From Streptomyces agglomeratus (GTDB lineage Bacteria > Actinomycetota > Actinomycetes > Streptomycetales > Streptomycetaceae), in contig NZ_MEHJ01000001.1 in NCBI RefSeq assembly GCF_001746415.1, forward strand, positions 4,726,501 to 4,790,500: a stretch of 64,000 bases of DNA. The letters are read 5' to 3'. The stretch's first letter is position 1, and every line of letters starts with the position of its first letter. Positions 36,388-44,924 of this stretch are shown here, one piece after another. The notes under the pieces are model-generated. The model had not been told where the DNA came from. It saw only the letters and a list, made by a program, of their open reading frames with translations, and made no database searches. A program made the position numbers and the translations under genes.

Positions 36388-37041
36388 GTGGCGCGCGGAG
36401 AGCAGGCGAGAGCGAGAACCAGGGCGCAGGCGCAGGCGCAGGCACAGTCATTGGCGCGGGTGGCGGTGGTCGTACGGGCCGCGGCGGCTCCGTTGTGGTG
36501 GCTGGGGCTGACGGCCGCCGGGATCGGAGCGTTCGTCCCCGGTCTCACGGGGCGCAGGATCGGCCTCCTGGCCGGAGCCGCTCTCTTCGTGGTCGCGGCC
36601 GCCGCCACCGCGTTCGCCCGCCGGGGCCGTTACACCGAACTGGCCACGGCGGCGACCCGCGCCGGCCGCCGTGACTTCCTCCAGGACCGGTCGGTGACCG
36701 CACGGGCCTGGCGCCGCAGCCGCCGCTGGTGGGTGGCCGGGGCCTTCCTCGCCGCCCTGGGCACCGCCTTTGTCCTGCCGGGAGCGGGAGGACTGCTGAT
36801 GGCGGGCGCGGGCGCCGGTCTGTGGCTGAAGGCGGTGTGGCTCGGCGCCAGGGAACGCCGCGAAGAGACCCTGCTGTGGGTACGTACCGACTGGCTGGGA
36901 AGCGGGCCCGCCGGCAAGCGGATCACGACGTACCGCACCACCGGGATCGCGGCGGGCGACGCCGCGCCGGGCGGCGCGCGGCGTCGCCCGGTGGCGGCAG
37001 CACCGGTCGTCACAAATCGAGTTCGGCCTCGATCCTCTTGA
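36388..37041 (+). CDS. hypothetical membrane protein
   Basis: A 217-residue protein. A basic Gln/Ala repeat near the N-terminus (TRAQAQAQAQS) precedes three to four hydrophobic segments (LWWLGLTAAGIGAFVPGL, IGLLAGAALFVVAAAATAFA, and a paired hydrophobic region at about 115-155). The C-terminus is Arg/Pro/Ala-rich. I do not recognise the family. The GTG at 36388 has GAAGGGG 6 bases upstream. Its last 32 bp overlap the 3' end of the convergent roadblock gene. Confidence 0.65.
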   Translation: MARGEQARARTRAQAQAQAQSLARVAVVVRAAAAPLWWLGLTAAGIGAFVPGLTGRRIGLLAGAALFVVAAAATAFARRGRYTELATAATRAGRRDFLQDRSVTARAWRRSRRWWVAGAFLAALGTAFVLPGAGGLLMAGAGAGLWLKAVWLGARERREETLLWVRTDWLGSGPAGKRITTYRTTGIAAGDAAPGGARRRPVAAAPVVTNRVRPRSS

Positions 37042-37384
37042 GCTGGTGGCGGGCCATCGCGAGATTGGCCCGCGCCTTGTCCAGCGCCAGGTAGAGGAAC
37101 ATCCCGCTGGTGCCGCGACCCTTGAGGAGCCGGATCAGGTGGTACTGGCCGCCCAGGGTGATCAGGATGTCCTCGATCTCGTCCTTGAGGCCCAGGTGTT
37201 CCATGGTGCGCACCTTCGCGCGCACCACGTCGGTGTTGCCCGCTGCGGCCACCGTCAGGTCGAGGTCCTTGCTGCCGCCGAGGGTGCCGAGGGCCATGCC
37301 GCTGGTGTAGTCGACCAGTGCGACACCGAGGGTCCCCTCAATGCTGGTCATCGCTTCCTTGAGCGCGGTTTCGGTGTTGGGCAT
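37010..37384 (-). CDS. roadblock/LC7-domain protein (copy C)
   Basis: A 124-residue roadblock-fold protein: VALVDYTSGMALGTLGG in the first third, DIEDILITLGG-like strand (EDILITLGGQYHLIRLL) and FLYLALDKARANLAMAR. This is the small regulator type found beside GTPases and kinases in actinobacterial conservons. The ATG at 37384 has AAGGAAG upstream and gives the same length as copy A. However, the frame is open back to an ATG at 37558 that overlaps the upstream stop as ATGA, which would add 58 residues of Thr/Ala/Pro. Confidence 0.82.
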   Translation of the reverse strand: MPNTETALKEAMTSIEGTLGVALVDYTSGMALGTLGGSKDLDLTVAAAGNTDVVRAKVRTMEHLGLKDEIEDILITLGGQYHLIRLLKGRGTSGMFLYLALDKARANLAMARHQLKRIEAELDL

Positions 37385-37399
37385 GAGCGTCGCACTTCC

Positions 37400-37545
37400 T
37401 TTTCGTCTGGTGGTTTTTCTGGCTGTGGCTGTGGCTGTGGCTGTGGCTGTGGCTCTGGTGGGGGTTGTGGTTGTGGCTGTGGCTCTGGTTGCGGCGGCGG
37501 TGGCTCTGGTTGGGGTTCTGGTGGGGGCTGCCGCTGTCGTGGGTT
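37400..37545 (-). repeat. hexanucleotide GGCTGT/GGCTCT repeat tract
   Basis: On the plus strand GGCTGT is repeated five times at 37421-37450 followed by GGCTCT and related units. On the minus strand it reads in frame as alternating Ala-Thr ahead of the roadblock domain. Confidence 0.8.
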
Positions 37546-37554
37546 CGGTTGCGG

Positions 37555-37938
37555 TCATGCGTTCTCCCGGGAGCTGTCGACCAGGGCGCCGATGCGGACA
37601 CTGGCCCGGCGGGCTTCCAGGTGGAGCCGGCCGACGTTGATGCGCGGCTCGGCGAGGAGGGTGAGGACGGCGGACGTTCCCGCCGCGTAGGTGGCCACAT
37701 AGCCGTGGTCGCCGCGTACGAGCAGCTCGCGGAAGGCGCCCTGACCGGTGGCGTCCGCCAGCCGGACGGAGACGCCGAGTGCCGCAGCGGTGAGCGCCGC
37801 GATCCCCTCGGGCTCCACGGTCGTGGTGTCCTGGGCGAGTACGAGCCCGTCGACACTCGCCGCCAGCGCTCCGGTCAGCTGGGGTACCCGGGCCCTCAAC
37901 TGCCGCAGCTCGTCGAGGACTTCGGGTTGGGTGGCCAT
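37555..37938 (-). CDS. roadblock/LC7-domain protein (copy B)
   Basis: A 127-residue protein with LDELRQLRARVPQLTGALA, a roadblock beta-alpha pattern VDGLVLAQDTTTVEPEGIAAL and ending IGALVDSSRENA. It is more diverged than copies A and C, resembling the MglB-like regulators of small GTPases. The ATG at 37938 follows AAGGAAG. It starts 79 bp after the DUF4388 stop and ends in an ATGA with a possible extended copy C. Confidence 0.8.
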   Translation of the reverse strand: MATQPEVLDELRQLRARVPQLTGALAASVDGLVLAQDTTTVEPEGIAALTAAALGVSVRLADATGQGAFRELLVRGDHGYVATYAAGTSAVLTLLAEPRINVGRLHLEARRASVRIGALVDSSRENA

Positions 37939-38017
37939 CAGCTTCTTCCTTTCCGCGCGACGTCTCAGGGCGCGCCTCATGAGGGGGGGGAGAGGGCCGC
38001 GCCAACGGTCCGGTGCA

Positions 38018-38851
38018 TCACAGATGTGCCTCCAGGGCGTCGCGGAGCCGGCGCAGCAGGGCGGTGTCCGGGTCGTCGGCGACCTGCGCGACCCAGGCGG
38101 GCACGGGCGGCGCGGGCGCCGGGCTGTCGCGTGGCGTGGCGACCGTCCCGGCCGCCGCGAGCCTGCGTACGTCGATGAGCGTGTGGAAGGCGGGCCGGCC
38201 CAGGGCCCGGGCGATGTCCCCCGGGGTGCGTTCCCCGTCCGCCAGATCGAGGACGGCGCGCTGTCTTCGGGTGACCGGCTGCCCCGAGGGGGCGGCGCGG
38301 CGTACGACGGGCGCCGTGTCGGTGTCCGGGTACGGCCAGAGCTCGTCCAGCAGTTGCCTGCGCCGGCGCGACTCCCGCTCGACCACCGCGGCGGAGACCG
38401 GGCGTATGCGGCCCAGCCAGTGGGCCGCCCCGTACCGGAAACGGGTCGGGCCGCTGCCGGGGGCGAGCGTGAAGTAGGCGGCGTCGAACAGCGCGCTCAG
38501 GTGGCACAGTTCCAGCTCGCCGCCGGCCAGCCGCCCGCTGTCGACCAGGAAGCGCCCGACCCGGCCCCGGGTGCCCGCCCGGTCGACGGCCTCCTGCCAG
38601 TGCTCGGCGGGCAGCCGCCCGGTCGAGGTGAGCAGTACGTCGATGCCGGGCGCGGCCGGGCTCTCGGCGTGCACGATCTGGCCCTCGACGAGGTAGAGCG
38701 TCCCGTGGTCCCGCAGCAGGGCGCCGGTGGCACGCTCGGCGGCCAGTCGTACGAGCATCGGCGACACGGTCGCGGTACCGGCACCCGCCGGGTTACCGAC
38801 GCCTGCCGGTTCCCCGGCCCCTGCCCTGCTTTCCGCCCCCACCCCAGTCAC
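38018..38851 (-). CDS. DUF4388-domain protein
   Basis: A 277-residue protein. After a Gly/Ala/Pro-rich leader of about 30 residues comes a DUF4388-like region: LAAERATGALLRDHGTLYLVEGQIVHAES (in part RATGALLRDHGTLYLVEG), then LLDELWPYP and a winged-helix-like stretch (VTRRQRAVLDLADGERTPGDI). DUF4388 proteins are linked with response regulators and roadblock proteins in bacteria with gliding or multicellular habits. The GTG at 38851 overlaps the upstream roadblock stop as GTGA, so the two are translationally coupled. Confidence 0.78.
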   Translation of the reverse strand: MTGVGAESRAGAGEPAGVGNPAGAGTATVSPMLVRLAAERATGALLRDHGTLYLVEGQIVHAESPAAPGIDVLLTSTGRLPAEHWQEAVDRAGTRGRVGRFLVDSGRLAGGELELCHLSALFDAAYFTLAPGSGPTRFRYGAAHWLGRIRPVSAAVVERESRRRRQLLDELWPYPDTDTAPVVRRAAPSGQPVTRRQRAVLDLADGERTPGDIARALGRPAFHTLIDVRRLAAAGTVATPRDSPAPAPPVPAWVAQVADDPDTALLRRLRDALEAHL

Positions 38852-39222
38852 CCCAGTACCAGCTGCTCGGCCAGGGCGCTCAGGCGTAATCGGGCCAGGG
38901 CCAGATTGCCTTGCTCGCGGTCGAGCCACAGGTGCATGAAGACGCTGCTGTCGAACGCGGTCTCGACGAAACGCAGCAGGTGGTAGCCGCTCGGCGTGGT
39001 GATGATGACGTCCTCGACGGGCAGCCCGTTGGGGGAGAACGCCCGCTGCTCGGCCGCCATCCGGGCCAGTTCCGCGGTCTCCGCCGCCGTGGTCTCGTGG
39101 TCGCCGTTCGGCGACTGCCCTTCCGTGCCGAGCGCGAGCCCGCTCGTCCAGTCCACCAGGGAGGCTCCGAGTGCACCGGGCAGCTCCATCGCCGCGCGCA
39201 GACATTCGTCGATTCCGGGCAT
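38848..39222 (-). CDS. roadblock/LC7-domain protein (copy A)
   Basis: A 124-residue roadblock protein beginning PGIDECLRAAMELPGALG, with ASLVDWTSGLALGTEGQ, VEDVIITTPSGYHLLRFV and FMHLWLDREQGNLALARLRL matching copy C in order and length. It is the first gene of the minus-strand run A-DUF4388-B-C. The ATG at 39222 has AAGGGGGG upstream. The 138-bp gap to the permease stop must hold the promoter. Confidence 0.83.
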   Translation of the reverse strand: MPGIDECLRAAMELPGALGASLVDWTSGLALGTEGQSPNGDHETTAAETAELARMAAEQRAFSPNGLPVEDVIITTPSGYHLLRFVETAFDSSVFMHLWLDREQGNLALARLRLSALAEQLVLG

Positions 39223-39360
39223 ACGGAACCCCCCTTCCGGCGTGGTACATGGATGCGGACTGCCGGACACACGTCCCGTGGCAGTGGTAGTGACGAGGAG
39301 ATTACGTAAAGAGAGGTCGGCGGGCAGGTGGTTCCGGCATTTCCCACGTGCACATGCCAG

Positions 39361-40767
39361 CTAGCTTTCGTTTCGTGCCCTCATTACTGCTTTATTGATC
39401 GCCCAGAGACCGATTCCGATCAGAAGTAGTACGCCCGCGCGGATGTACACGTCCGCCGGCCGGTCGGCCAGCGGGCTGGCGAGGACGAGCGCGGTGATCG
39501 CGCCGAGTACGGGCAGGGCCGTCGGTGTACGGAAATGACGGTGCGCCACCCGGTCCTTGCGGAGCACCAGCACGGCGATGTTGACCACGGCGAACACGCA
39601 CAGCAGGAGGAACGCCGTCGTGTCGCCCAGTCCCTCGATCTCGCCGGTCGCCACCAGGCCGATCGCGAGCAGCGACACGAACACGATGCCGACGACGGGC
39701 GTGCGGCGGCCGGACAGGACCCGGCCCATGGCGCGCGGCAGGATGCGTTCGTTGGCCATCCCGTAACAGAGCCGCGAAGCCATCATGATGTTGATCAGCG
39801 CGGAGTTGGTGACCGCGAACAGCGCGATGAGGGCGAAGAGTTTGGGCGGGAAGTCGACGCCGCCCGCCTTCACGACTTCGAGCAGCGGCCCGCTCGAATC
39901 CCGCAGCGTCGTGTAGTCGACGAGCAGGGACGAGACCAGGGCGACCAGGACGTAGACGGTTCCGGTGACGGCGACGCCGATGAAGATCGCCTTCGGGAAG
40001 GTGCGCTCCGGGTCCTTCGTCTCCTCGGCCATGTTGACGGAGTCCTCGAAACCGACGAAGGCGAAGAAGCCGAGCGCCGTGGCGCCGAGCACGCTCGTGA
40101 GGAGGGCGTAACCGGTGCCGGACGCCTGGAACTCGCCGAGCCGCGCGGGTTCGCCGCCGCCCGTGAAGACGGCGTACGCACCGATCGCGAGGATGATCGC
40201 CAGACCGGTCAGTTCGACGAGCGTCAGCACGACGTTGGTCTTCACGGACTCCGAGACCCCGCGCAGATTGAGCGCGGCGAGCGCGACGACGAACAGGATC
40301 GCGACGAGCGTCGGCGGCACGGCGTCCGTGAACTCGGCCAGGTAGTCACCGCTGAAGGCACGGGCGGCCGCGCTGGCGGACGACAGGCCCGAGCACATCA
40401 CCATGAAGGCGATGATGAACGTGAGGAACGGGACCTTGAAGGCCCTCTGCGTGTAGAGCGCGGCGCCGGCGGCCTTCGGATACTTGCCGACCAGCTCGAC
40501 GTACGACGCCGCTGTCAGCAGCGCCACGACGAAGCCGATCGCGAACGGAAGCCACAGCGCGCCGCCGACCTTCCCCGCCACTTTGCCGGTGGTGGCGTAG
40601 ATGCCGGTGCCCAGGATGTCGCCGATCACGAACAGGATCAGCAGCTTGGGTCCGAGGGCCCGCTTGAGCGGTGTGCCGTTGGCGGCTCCGGGTTCTCCGG
40701 CAGCTCCCGGTCCTCCGGCGCCTGCGGGTTCCCCGGCTGCTCCCGGCGCTTCGGACGTGCTGGTCAT
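39361..40767 (-). CDS. APC-family amino acid permease
   Basis: A 468-residue transporter with 12-13 predicted helices. The leader (residues 1-35) is Gly/Ala/Pro-rich; helix 1 has LLILFVIGDILGTGIYATTG with the family G-x-G-I-Y substrate motif, and FVGFEDSVNMAEETKDPERTFP is typical of the cationic or neutral amino acid group. It moves amino acids by proton symport across the membrane. The ATG at 40767 follows GGGGGAGG. Substrate not assigned. Confidence 0.87.
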   Translation of the reverse strand: MTSTSEAPGAAGEPAGAGGPGAAGEPGAANGTPLKRALGPKLLILFVIGDILGTGIYATTGKVAGKVGGALWLPFAIGFVVALLTAASYVELVGKYPKAAGAALYTQRAFKVPFLTFIIAFMVMCSGLSSASAAARAFSGDYLAEFTDAVPPTLVAILFVVALAALNLRGVSESVKTNVVLTLVELTGLAIILAIGAYAVFTGGGEPARLGEFQASGTGYALLTSVLGATALGFFAFVGFEDSVNMAEETKDPERTFPKAIFIGVAVTGTVYVLVALVSSLLVDYTTLRDSSGPLLEVVKAGGVDFPPKLFALIALFAVTNSALINIMMASRLCYGMANERILPRAMGRVLSGRRTPVVGIVFVSLLAIGLVATGEIEGLGDTTAFLLLCVFAVVNIAVLVLRKDRVAHRHFRTPTALPVLGAITALVLASPLADRPADVYIRAGVLLLIGIGLWAINKAVMRARNES

Positions 40768-40851
40768 GGGACCTCCCCCGATGTCGGTGTGGGGGATTTT
40801 CTGCCCGGCGACACGCGAGTGATGCCCACGCGGCCGCCCACCGCCAACAGG

Positions 40852-40950
40852 GGCCCGTACGCAGGCCCGTACGCACGATCCACGCAGGCCGGTGCGCAGG
40901 CCCGTACGAGGGCCGGTACGCACGCACGAGGGCCCGTACGCAGGCCGGTG
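40852..40950. repeat. GTAC-rich imperfect tandem repeats
   Basis: Units of GGCCCGTACGCA or GGCCGGTACGCAC recur six to seven times in the 270-bp gap upstream of the permease. Each carries the palindrome CGTACG or CGGTACG. No ORF fits; the rest of the gap has no other feature seen. Confidence 0.65.
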
Positions 40951-41037
40951 CACCCTCCCCCGTACGCCTCCCCGTCCTTCCCGCACTCCTCCCGGCACTC
41001 CGCCCCGTCCCCGAGTCGCGCCCCGCCCCTCCTCCGG

Positions 41038-41511
41038 TCAGCCGCGCGCCTGCTCCACGGCGGCCGCGACGTCGTCCAGGTCCTTGGCGATCGCCTTCCT
41101 CACCGCTCGCGCGCCCAGCCCCCCCAGCACCTTGGCCAGCAGCCCGGCGGCTCCCGAGGGCGGGACGGCGGTGAACGTCATCCGGACGGCCGTCACGCCG
41201 GGCCCTTCGGCGCGCAGGACGAACTCCGAAACGTAATGCGCGCCGTGCGAGTCGGCCTCCACCACATAGCGCACCGGCGGCTCGCTCGCCGTCACGTACA
41301 TCTCCTCGGTCGCCTGTTTGCCCAGCATCCGCCGGGTCTCCCGCCAGCGCGTGCCGACGCCGAACGGGCCGGCCGGTGACCGCTCCAGGACCTCCACCTC
41401 GTCCACGCCGCTCAGCACTCGCGGCATGTCTTCCAGATCGGTCATTGCCTGCCAGACCCGGTCCGCGTCGGCCCGGATCCGCCGCTCGACGGCCACGCTC
41501 TTGTTCGCCAT
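41038..41511 (-). CDS. SRPBCC-fold protein
   Basis: A 157-residue START/Bet v1-fold protein: SVAVERRIRADADRVWQAMTDLEDMPRVL at the N-terminus (shown in part: RIRADADRVWQAMTDLEDMP) and GLLAKVLGGLGARAVRKAIAKDLDDVAA at the end (in part VLGGLGARAVRKAIAKD). These bind hydrophobic ligands, as in polyketide cyclases and CoxG-like proteins; the ligand is unknown. A CCCCCGGACGG tandem repeat at 41545-41590 separates it from the decarboxylase. Confidence 0.83.
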   Translation of the reverse strand: MANKSVAVERRIRADADRVWQAMTDLEDMPRVLSGVDEVEVLERSPAGPFGVGTRWRETRRMLGKQATEEMYVTASEPPVRYVVEADSHGAHYVSEFVLRAEGPGVTAVRMTFTAVPPSGAAGLLAKVLGGLGARAVRKAIAKDLDDVAAAVEQARG

Positions 41512-41625
41512 GAACCCATGGAAGCAGCCGGGTCCGACAACCGCCCCCGGACGGCCCCCGGACGGAACGCCCCCGGACGGACCGAAGGGGGCGGCCCCCT
41601 GTGGCGGGCGTGGCGTCGACGCCGA

Positions 41626-43086
41626 TCACGCCAGCAGGGCGTCCGCGTGCGCGCCGCCCGACTCGGCGACGATCTCGTCGACGGTCTGCGGTGGCCGTAC
41701 GACGCTGAACCGGACGCCGCCGGGGCCGGCCGTGAAGCCGTGGATCCCCGCCCTCGCAAGGCTGTTGTAGGCGTAGTGCGCGGCCATGTAGTACGCGCCG
41801 GTGTCCAGCACCGCCGCGTAGTCGCCCTGGTCGAGCGGCGGCAGCAGCCGGTTCTCGGCGAGCAGGTCGCCCGCGAAGCACGCGGGGCCCGCCACGTCCT
41901 GTGCGACGGGCGGGCCGGGCTTCGGCAGGCCCTTCGCGTCGTACGCCGCGATGCGCAGCGGCCAGGACTCGGGGGCGTACACGGTCCGCGTGGCGATCTG
42001 GACGCCCGCGTGGGTGATGGCGATCGGCCGGTCGCCGGAGGTCTTCGCGTACTCGACGCGCGCGAGGACCGTGCCGTGCTTGGCGAGCAGCGAACGGCCG
42101 AACTCGGTGACCAGGCCGTACCGCCCGTCGAGCAGGCCGGGGACGTGCTGCTTGAGGAGGCGGGCGTAGTCGGCGTACGACGGGGTCTCGGAGTCGGAGG
42201 TGAAGTTGACGGGCAGGCCGCCGCCGATGTCGACGGTGTCGATCTGCCGCCGGCCCACCGCCGCGTTGATCTCCTCGGCGAGTTCGTACGCCGCCGCCAC
42301 GCCCCGGGCCATCAGTTCCAGGGGCAGGCCCTGCGAACCGGAGTGCGTGTGCAGCCGGGTCAGCCACGGCCGGTCCAGGCAGGCGCGTACGACCCATTCA
42401 CGGGCGCCGGGGTCGCGCAGCGCCACGCCGAACTTCGAGGTCGCGGTGGCGGTGGAGAGCGCGCCGATGGAGCCGCCGCCGATCTGGGCGTTGACGCGCA
42501 GGCCGATGGGCGAGCTGGTGGGGGCCGAAGAGACCAGGGCGTCGATGCGGGCGAGTTCCTGGGGGTTGTCGGCGTTGACCGCGATGCCGAGGGCGAGGGC
42601 CTCGCGCAGCTCGGCGGGGGTCTTGGCCGGGGAGTCCAGAACAGTGTGCGCCGGGCGTACGCCGGCGGTGCGGGCCAGCGCCAGCTCGCCGGGACTCGCC
42701 ACCTCGGCGCCGATGCCGCCGTGCTCGTACAGCAGCCGCAGGACCGGGACCAGCGGGGTCGCCTTGACGGCGAAGGCGTGCAGGACCGGCGTGCCGGGCG
42801 GGGTGACCTGGTCGAACGCGGCGCGCAGGGCGGCGGCCGAGGCACGGATGCCGGTGACGTCGAGGAGGCCGACGAGGGGCACGTCGGGGCCGACGATGCC
42901 CTGCTCGACGGCGGCGCGCACGGCGTGCGCCCGGCGCTCGGGGGCGCTCGGCCCGGGTCCCATGTCCGGGACCAGGCCGGGACGCGCGCCGGGACCCCGG
43001 TCGGTTCCCGCACCGGTTCCCGCACCGGGTCCCATGCCGACGCTCGTCTCCGGACCCGTCTCCGGGCGCGGGTCGTCCGGGCTCAT
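41626..43086 (-). CDS. fold-type III PLP decarboxylase (DAP/ornithine decarboxylase-like)
   Basis: A 486-residue enzyme. An N-terminal Gly/Pro low-complexity leader (about 45 residues, PETSVGMGPGAGTGAGT) precedes an alanine-racemase-fold barrel: the PLP lysine in VLHAFAVKATP, HTHSGSQGLPLE, the phosphate loop DIGGGLPVNF, TEFGRSLLAKHG, and CFAGDLLAENR, with C-terminal beta-domain motif LDTGAYYMAAHYAYNS. It probably decarboxylates a basic or diamino acid. The start is uncertain: ATG 43086 is used, with poor ribosome-site support. It diverges from hutU. Confidence 0.8.
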   Translation of the reverse strand: MSPDDPRPETGPETSVGMGPGAGTGAGTDRGPGARPGLVPDMGPGPSAPERRAHAVRAAVEQGIVGPDVPLVGLLDVTGIRASAAALRAAFDQVTPPGTPVLHAFAVKATPLVPVLRLLYEHGGIGAEVASPGELALARTAGVRPAHTVLDSPAKTPAELREALALGIAVNADNPQELARIDALVSSAPTSSPIGLRVNAQIGGGSIGALSTATATSKFGVALRDPGAREWVVRACLDRPWLTRLHTHSGSQGLPLELMARGVAAAYELAEEINAAVGRRQIDTVDIGGGLPVNFTSDSETPSYADYARLLKQHVPGLLDGRYGLVTEFGRSLLAKHGTVLARVEYAKTSGDRPIAITHAGVQIATRTVYAPESWPLRIAAYDAKGLPKPGPPVAQDVAGPACFAGDLLAENRLLPPLDQGDYAAVLDTGAYYMAAHYAYNSLARAGIHGFTAGPGGVRFSVVRPPQTVDEIVAESGGAHADALLA

Positions 43087-43158
43087 GTCCGGGCTCGTTC
43101 GGAAGGCATGTGTTCCAGCCAACCACCCGCTCGGACCATCCGCAGGCGGCCGTACGTA

Positions 43159-43195
43159 TTGACTAGCTCTATTCATCTGGTCAGGATGTGAATAG
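43159..43195 (+). promoter_or_regulatory. hut promoter with overlapping operator
   Basis: TTGACT (43159-43164) and CAGGAT (43182-43187) are spaced by 17 bp, close to the vegetative consensus. An inverted repeat CTATTCA (43169-43175) / TGAATAG (43189-43195) covers the spacer and -10. It is ideally placed for a histidine-responsive repressor of hutU and may also affect the divergent decarboxylase. Confidence 0.7.
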
Positions 43196-43250
43196 ACAGC
43201 AATGCAACAGCAGTGATCATCACAAGCAGTCACTCGCGAGGAGGCACACC

Positions 43251-44924
43251 ATGTCAGGACCCCGACCCGTACGGGCGCCGCGCGGTACGGAGCTGAGCGC
43301 CCTGGGATGGCAGCAGGAAGCCGCCCTGCGCATGCTCCAGAACAACCTCGACCCCGAGGTCGCCGAGCACCCGGACAAGCTCGTCGTCTACGGAGGCACG
43401 GGCAAGGCGGCCCGGGACTGGCGCTCGTTCGATGCCATGGTGCGCACCCTCAAGACCCTGAAGCAGGACGAGACGATGCTCGTCCAGTCCGGGCGTCCGG
43501 TCGGCGTCATGCAGACCCACGAGTGGGCCCCGCGCGTCCTCATCGCCAACTCCAACCTGGTCGGCGACTGGGCGAACTGGGAGGAGTTCCGCCGCCTGGA
43601 GGCGCTCGGCCTGACCATGTACGGCCAGATGACCGCCGGGTCGTGGATCTACATCGGCACCCAGGGCATCCTCCAGGGCACGTACGAGACCTTCGCGGCC
43701 GTCGCCGCGAAGAAGTTCAACGGCACCCTCGCCGGCACCATCACCCTCACCGCCGGCCTCGGCGGCATGGGCGGCGCCCAGCCCCTCGCCGTGACCATGA
43801 ACGACGGCGTCGCCATCTGTATCGACGTCGACCCGCGCGCCATCGAGCGCCGCATCGAGCACCGCTACCTCGACGTGAAGGCCAACAGCCTGGAGCACGC
43901 CCTCCAGCTCGCCGTCGAGGCCCGTGACGCCCGCAGGCCGCTGTCCATCGGCCTCCTCGGCAACGCGGCAGAGCTGCTTCCGCGCATGCTCGCCGAGGGC
44001 GCGCCCATCGACATCGTCACCGACCAGACCAGCGCCCACGACCCGCTCGCGTACCTCCCCATCGGTGTCGAGTTCGACGACATGGCGTCGTACGCCGCCG
44101 AGAAGCCCGCCGACTTCACGCTGCGCGCCCGCGAGTCCATGGCCAAGCACGTCGAGGCGATGGTCGGCTTCATGGACGCGGGCGCCGAGGTCTTCGACTA
44201 CGGCAACTCGATCCGCGGCGAGGCCCAGCTGGCCGGGTACGCGCGCGCCTTCGACTTCCCCGGCTTCGTCCCGGCGTACATCCGTCCGTTGTTCTGCGAG
44301 GGCAGGGGCCCGTTCCGCTGGGCGGCGCTGTCCGGCGAGGCGTCGGACATCCACAAGACCGACAAGGCGCTGCTCGACCTCTTCCCGGCGGACGACTCCA
44401 TTCAGAACGCGTCCCTCCACCGCTGGATCAAGATGGCCGGCGAGCGCGTCCACTTCCAGGGCCTGCCGGCCCGCATCTGCTGGCTCGGCCAGGGCGAGCG
44501 GGACAAGGCTGGCGCCCTGTTCAACGACATGGTCGCCGACGGCACCCTCGCGGCCCCGCTCGCGATCGGCCGCGACCACCTCGACTGCGGCTCGGTGGCG
44601 TCCCCGTACCGCGAGACCGAGGCCATGCTCGACGGCTCCGACGCGATCGCCGACTGGCCGCTGCTGAACGCGATGGTCAACGTGGCGTCCGGCGCGTCCT
44701 GGGTCTCCATCCACCACGGCGGCGGCGTCGGCATGGGCCGTTCGATCCACGCGGGCCAGGTGTCGGTGGCCGACGGCACGAAGCTCGCGGGCGAGAAGAT
44801 CCGGCGCGTACTGACGAACGACCCGGGCATGGGCGTCATCCGTCACGTCGACGCGGGCTACGACATCGCGGAGAAGACGGCGGACGAGCAGGGCGTACGG
44901 ATCCCGATGCGGGAGGGCGAGTGA
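43251..44924 (+). CDS. hutU: urocanate hydratase
   Basis: A 557-residue urocanase, the second step of histidine degradation (urocanate to imidazolonepropionate), using tightly bound NAD. The N-terminal [30 protein letters not shown] (NAD loop), [17 protein letters not shown] and the C-terminal [19 protein letters not shown] are family signatures, all intact. GCGAGGAGGC precedes the ATG at 43251. Its stop overlaps the GTG of the next gene as GTGA. The hutH histidase is not in this window. Confidence 0.96.
   Translation: MSGPRPVRAPRGTELSALGWQQEAALRMLQNNLDPEVAEHPDKLVVYGGTGKAARDWRSFDAMVRTLKTLKQDETMLVQSGRPVGVMQTHEWAPRVLIANSNLVGDWANWEEFRRLEALGLTMYGQMTAGSWIYIGTQGILQGTYETFAAVAAKKFNGTLAGTITLTAGLGGMGGAQPLAVTMNDGVAICIDVDPRAIERRIEHRYLDVKANSLEHALQLAVEARDARRPLSIGLLGNAAELLPRMLAEGAPIDIVTDQTSAHDPLAYLPIGVEFDDMASYAAEKPADFTLRARESMAKHVEAMVGFMDAGAEVFDYGNSIRGEAQLAGYARAFDFPGFVPAYIRPLFCEGRGPFRWAALSGEASDIHKTDKALLDLFPADDSIQNASLHRWIKMAGERVHFQGLPARICWLGQGERDKAGALFNDMVADGTLAAPLAIGRDHLDCGSVASPYRETEAMLDGSDAIADWPLLNAMVNVASGASWVSIHHGGGVGMGRSIHAGQVSVADGTKLAGEKIRRVLTNDPGMGVIRHVDAGYDIAEKTADEQGVRIPMREGE

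Noticed and set aside
40852..40950. Possible replication origin or attachment site from clustered repeats
   Set aside because: No integrase, DnaA boxes or replication genes; repeats are irregular.
40346..42397. 683-codon minus-strand ORF across permease and decarboxylase
   Set aside because: Arg/Gly-rich shadow that crosses the ends of three genes with clear family motifs.
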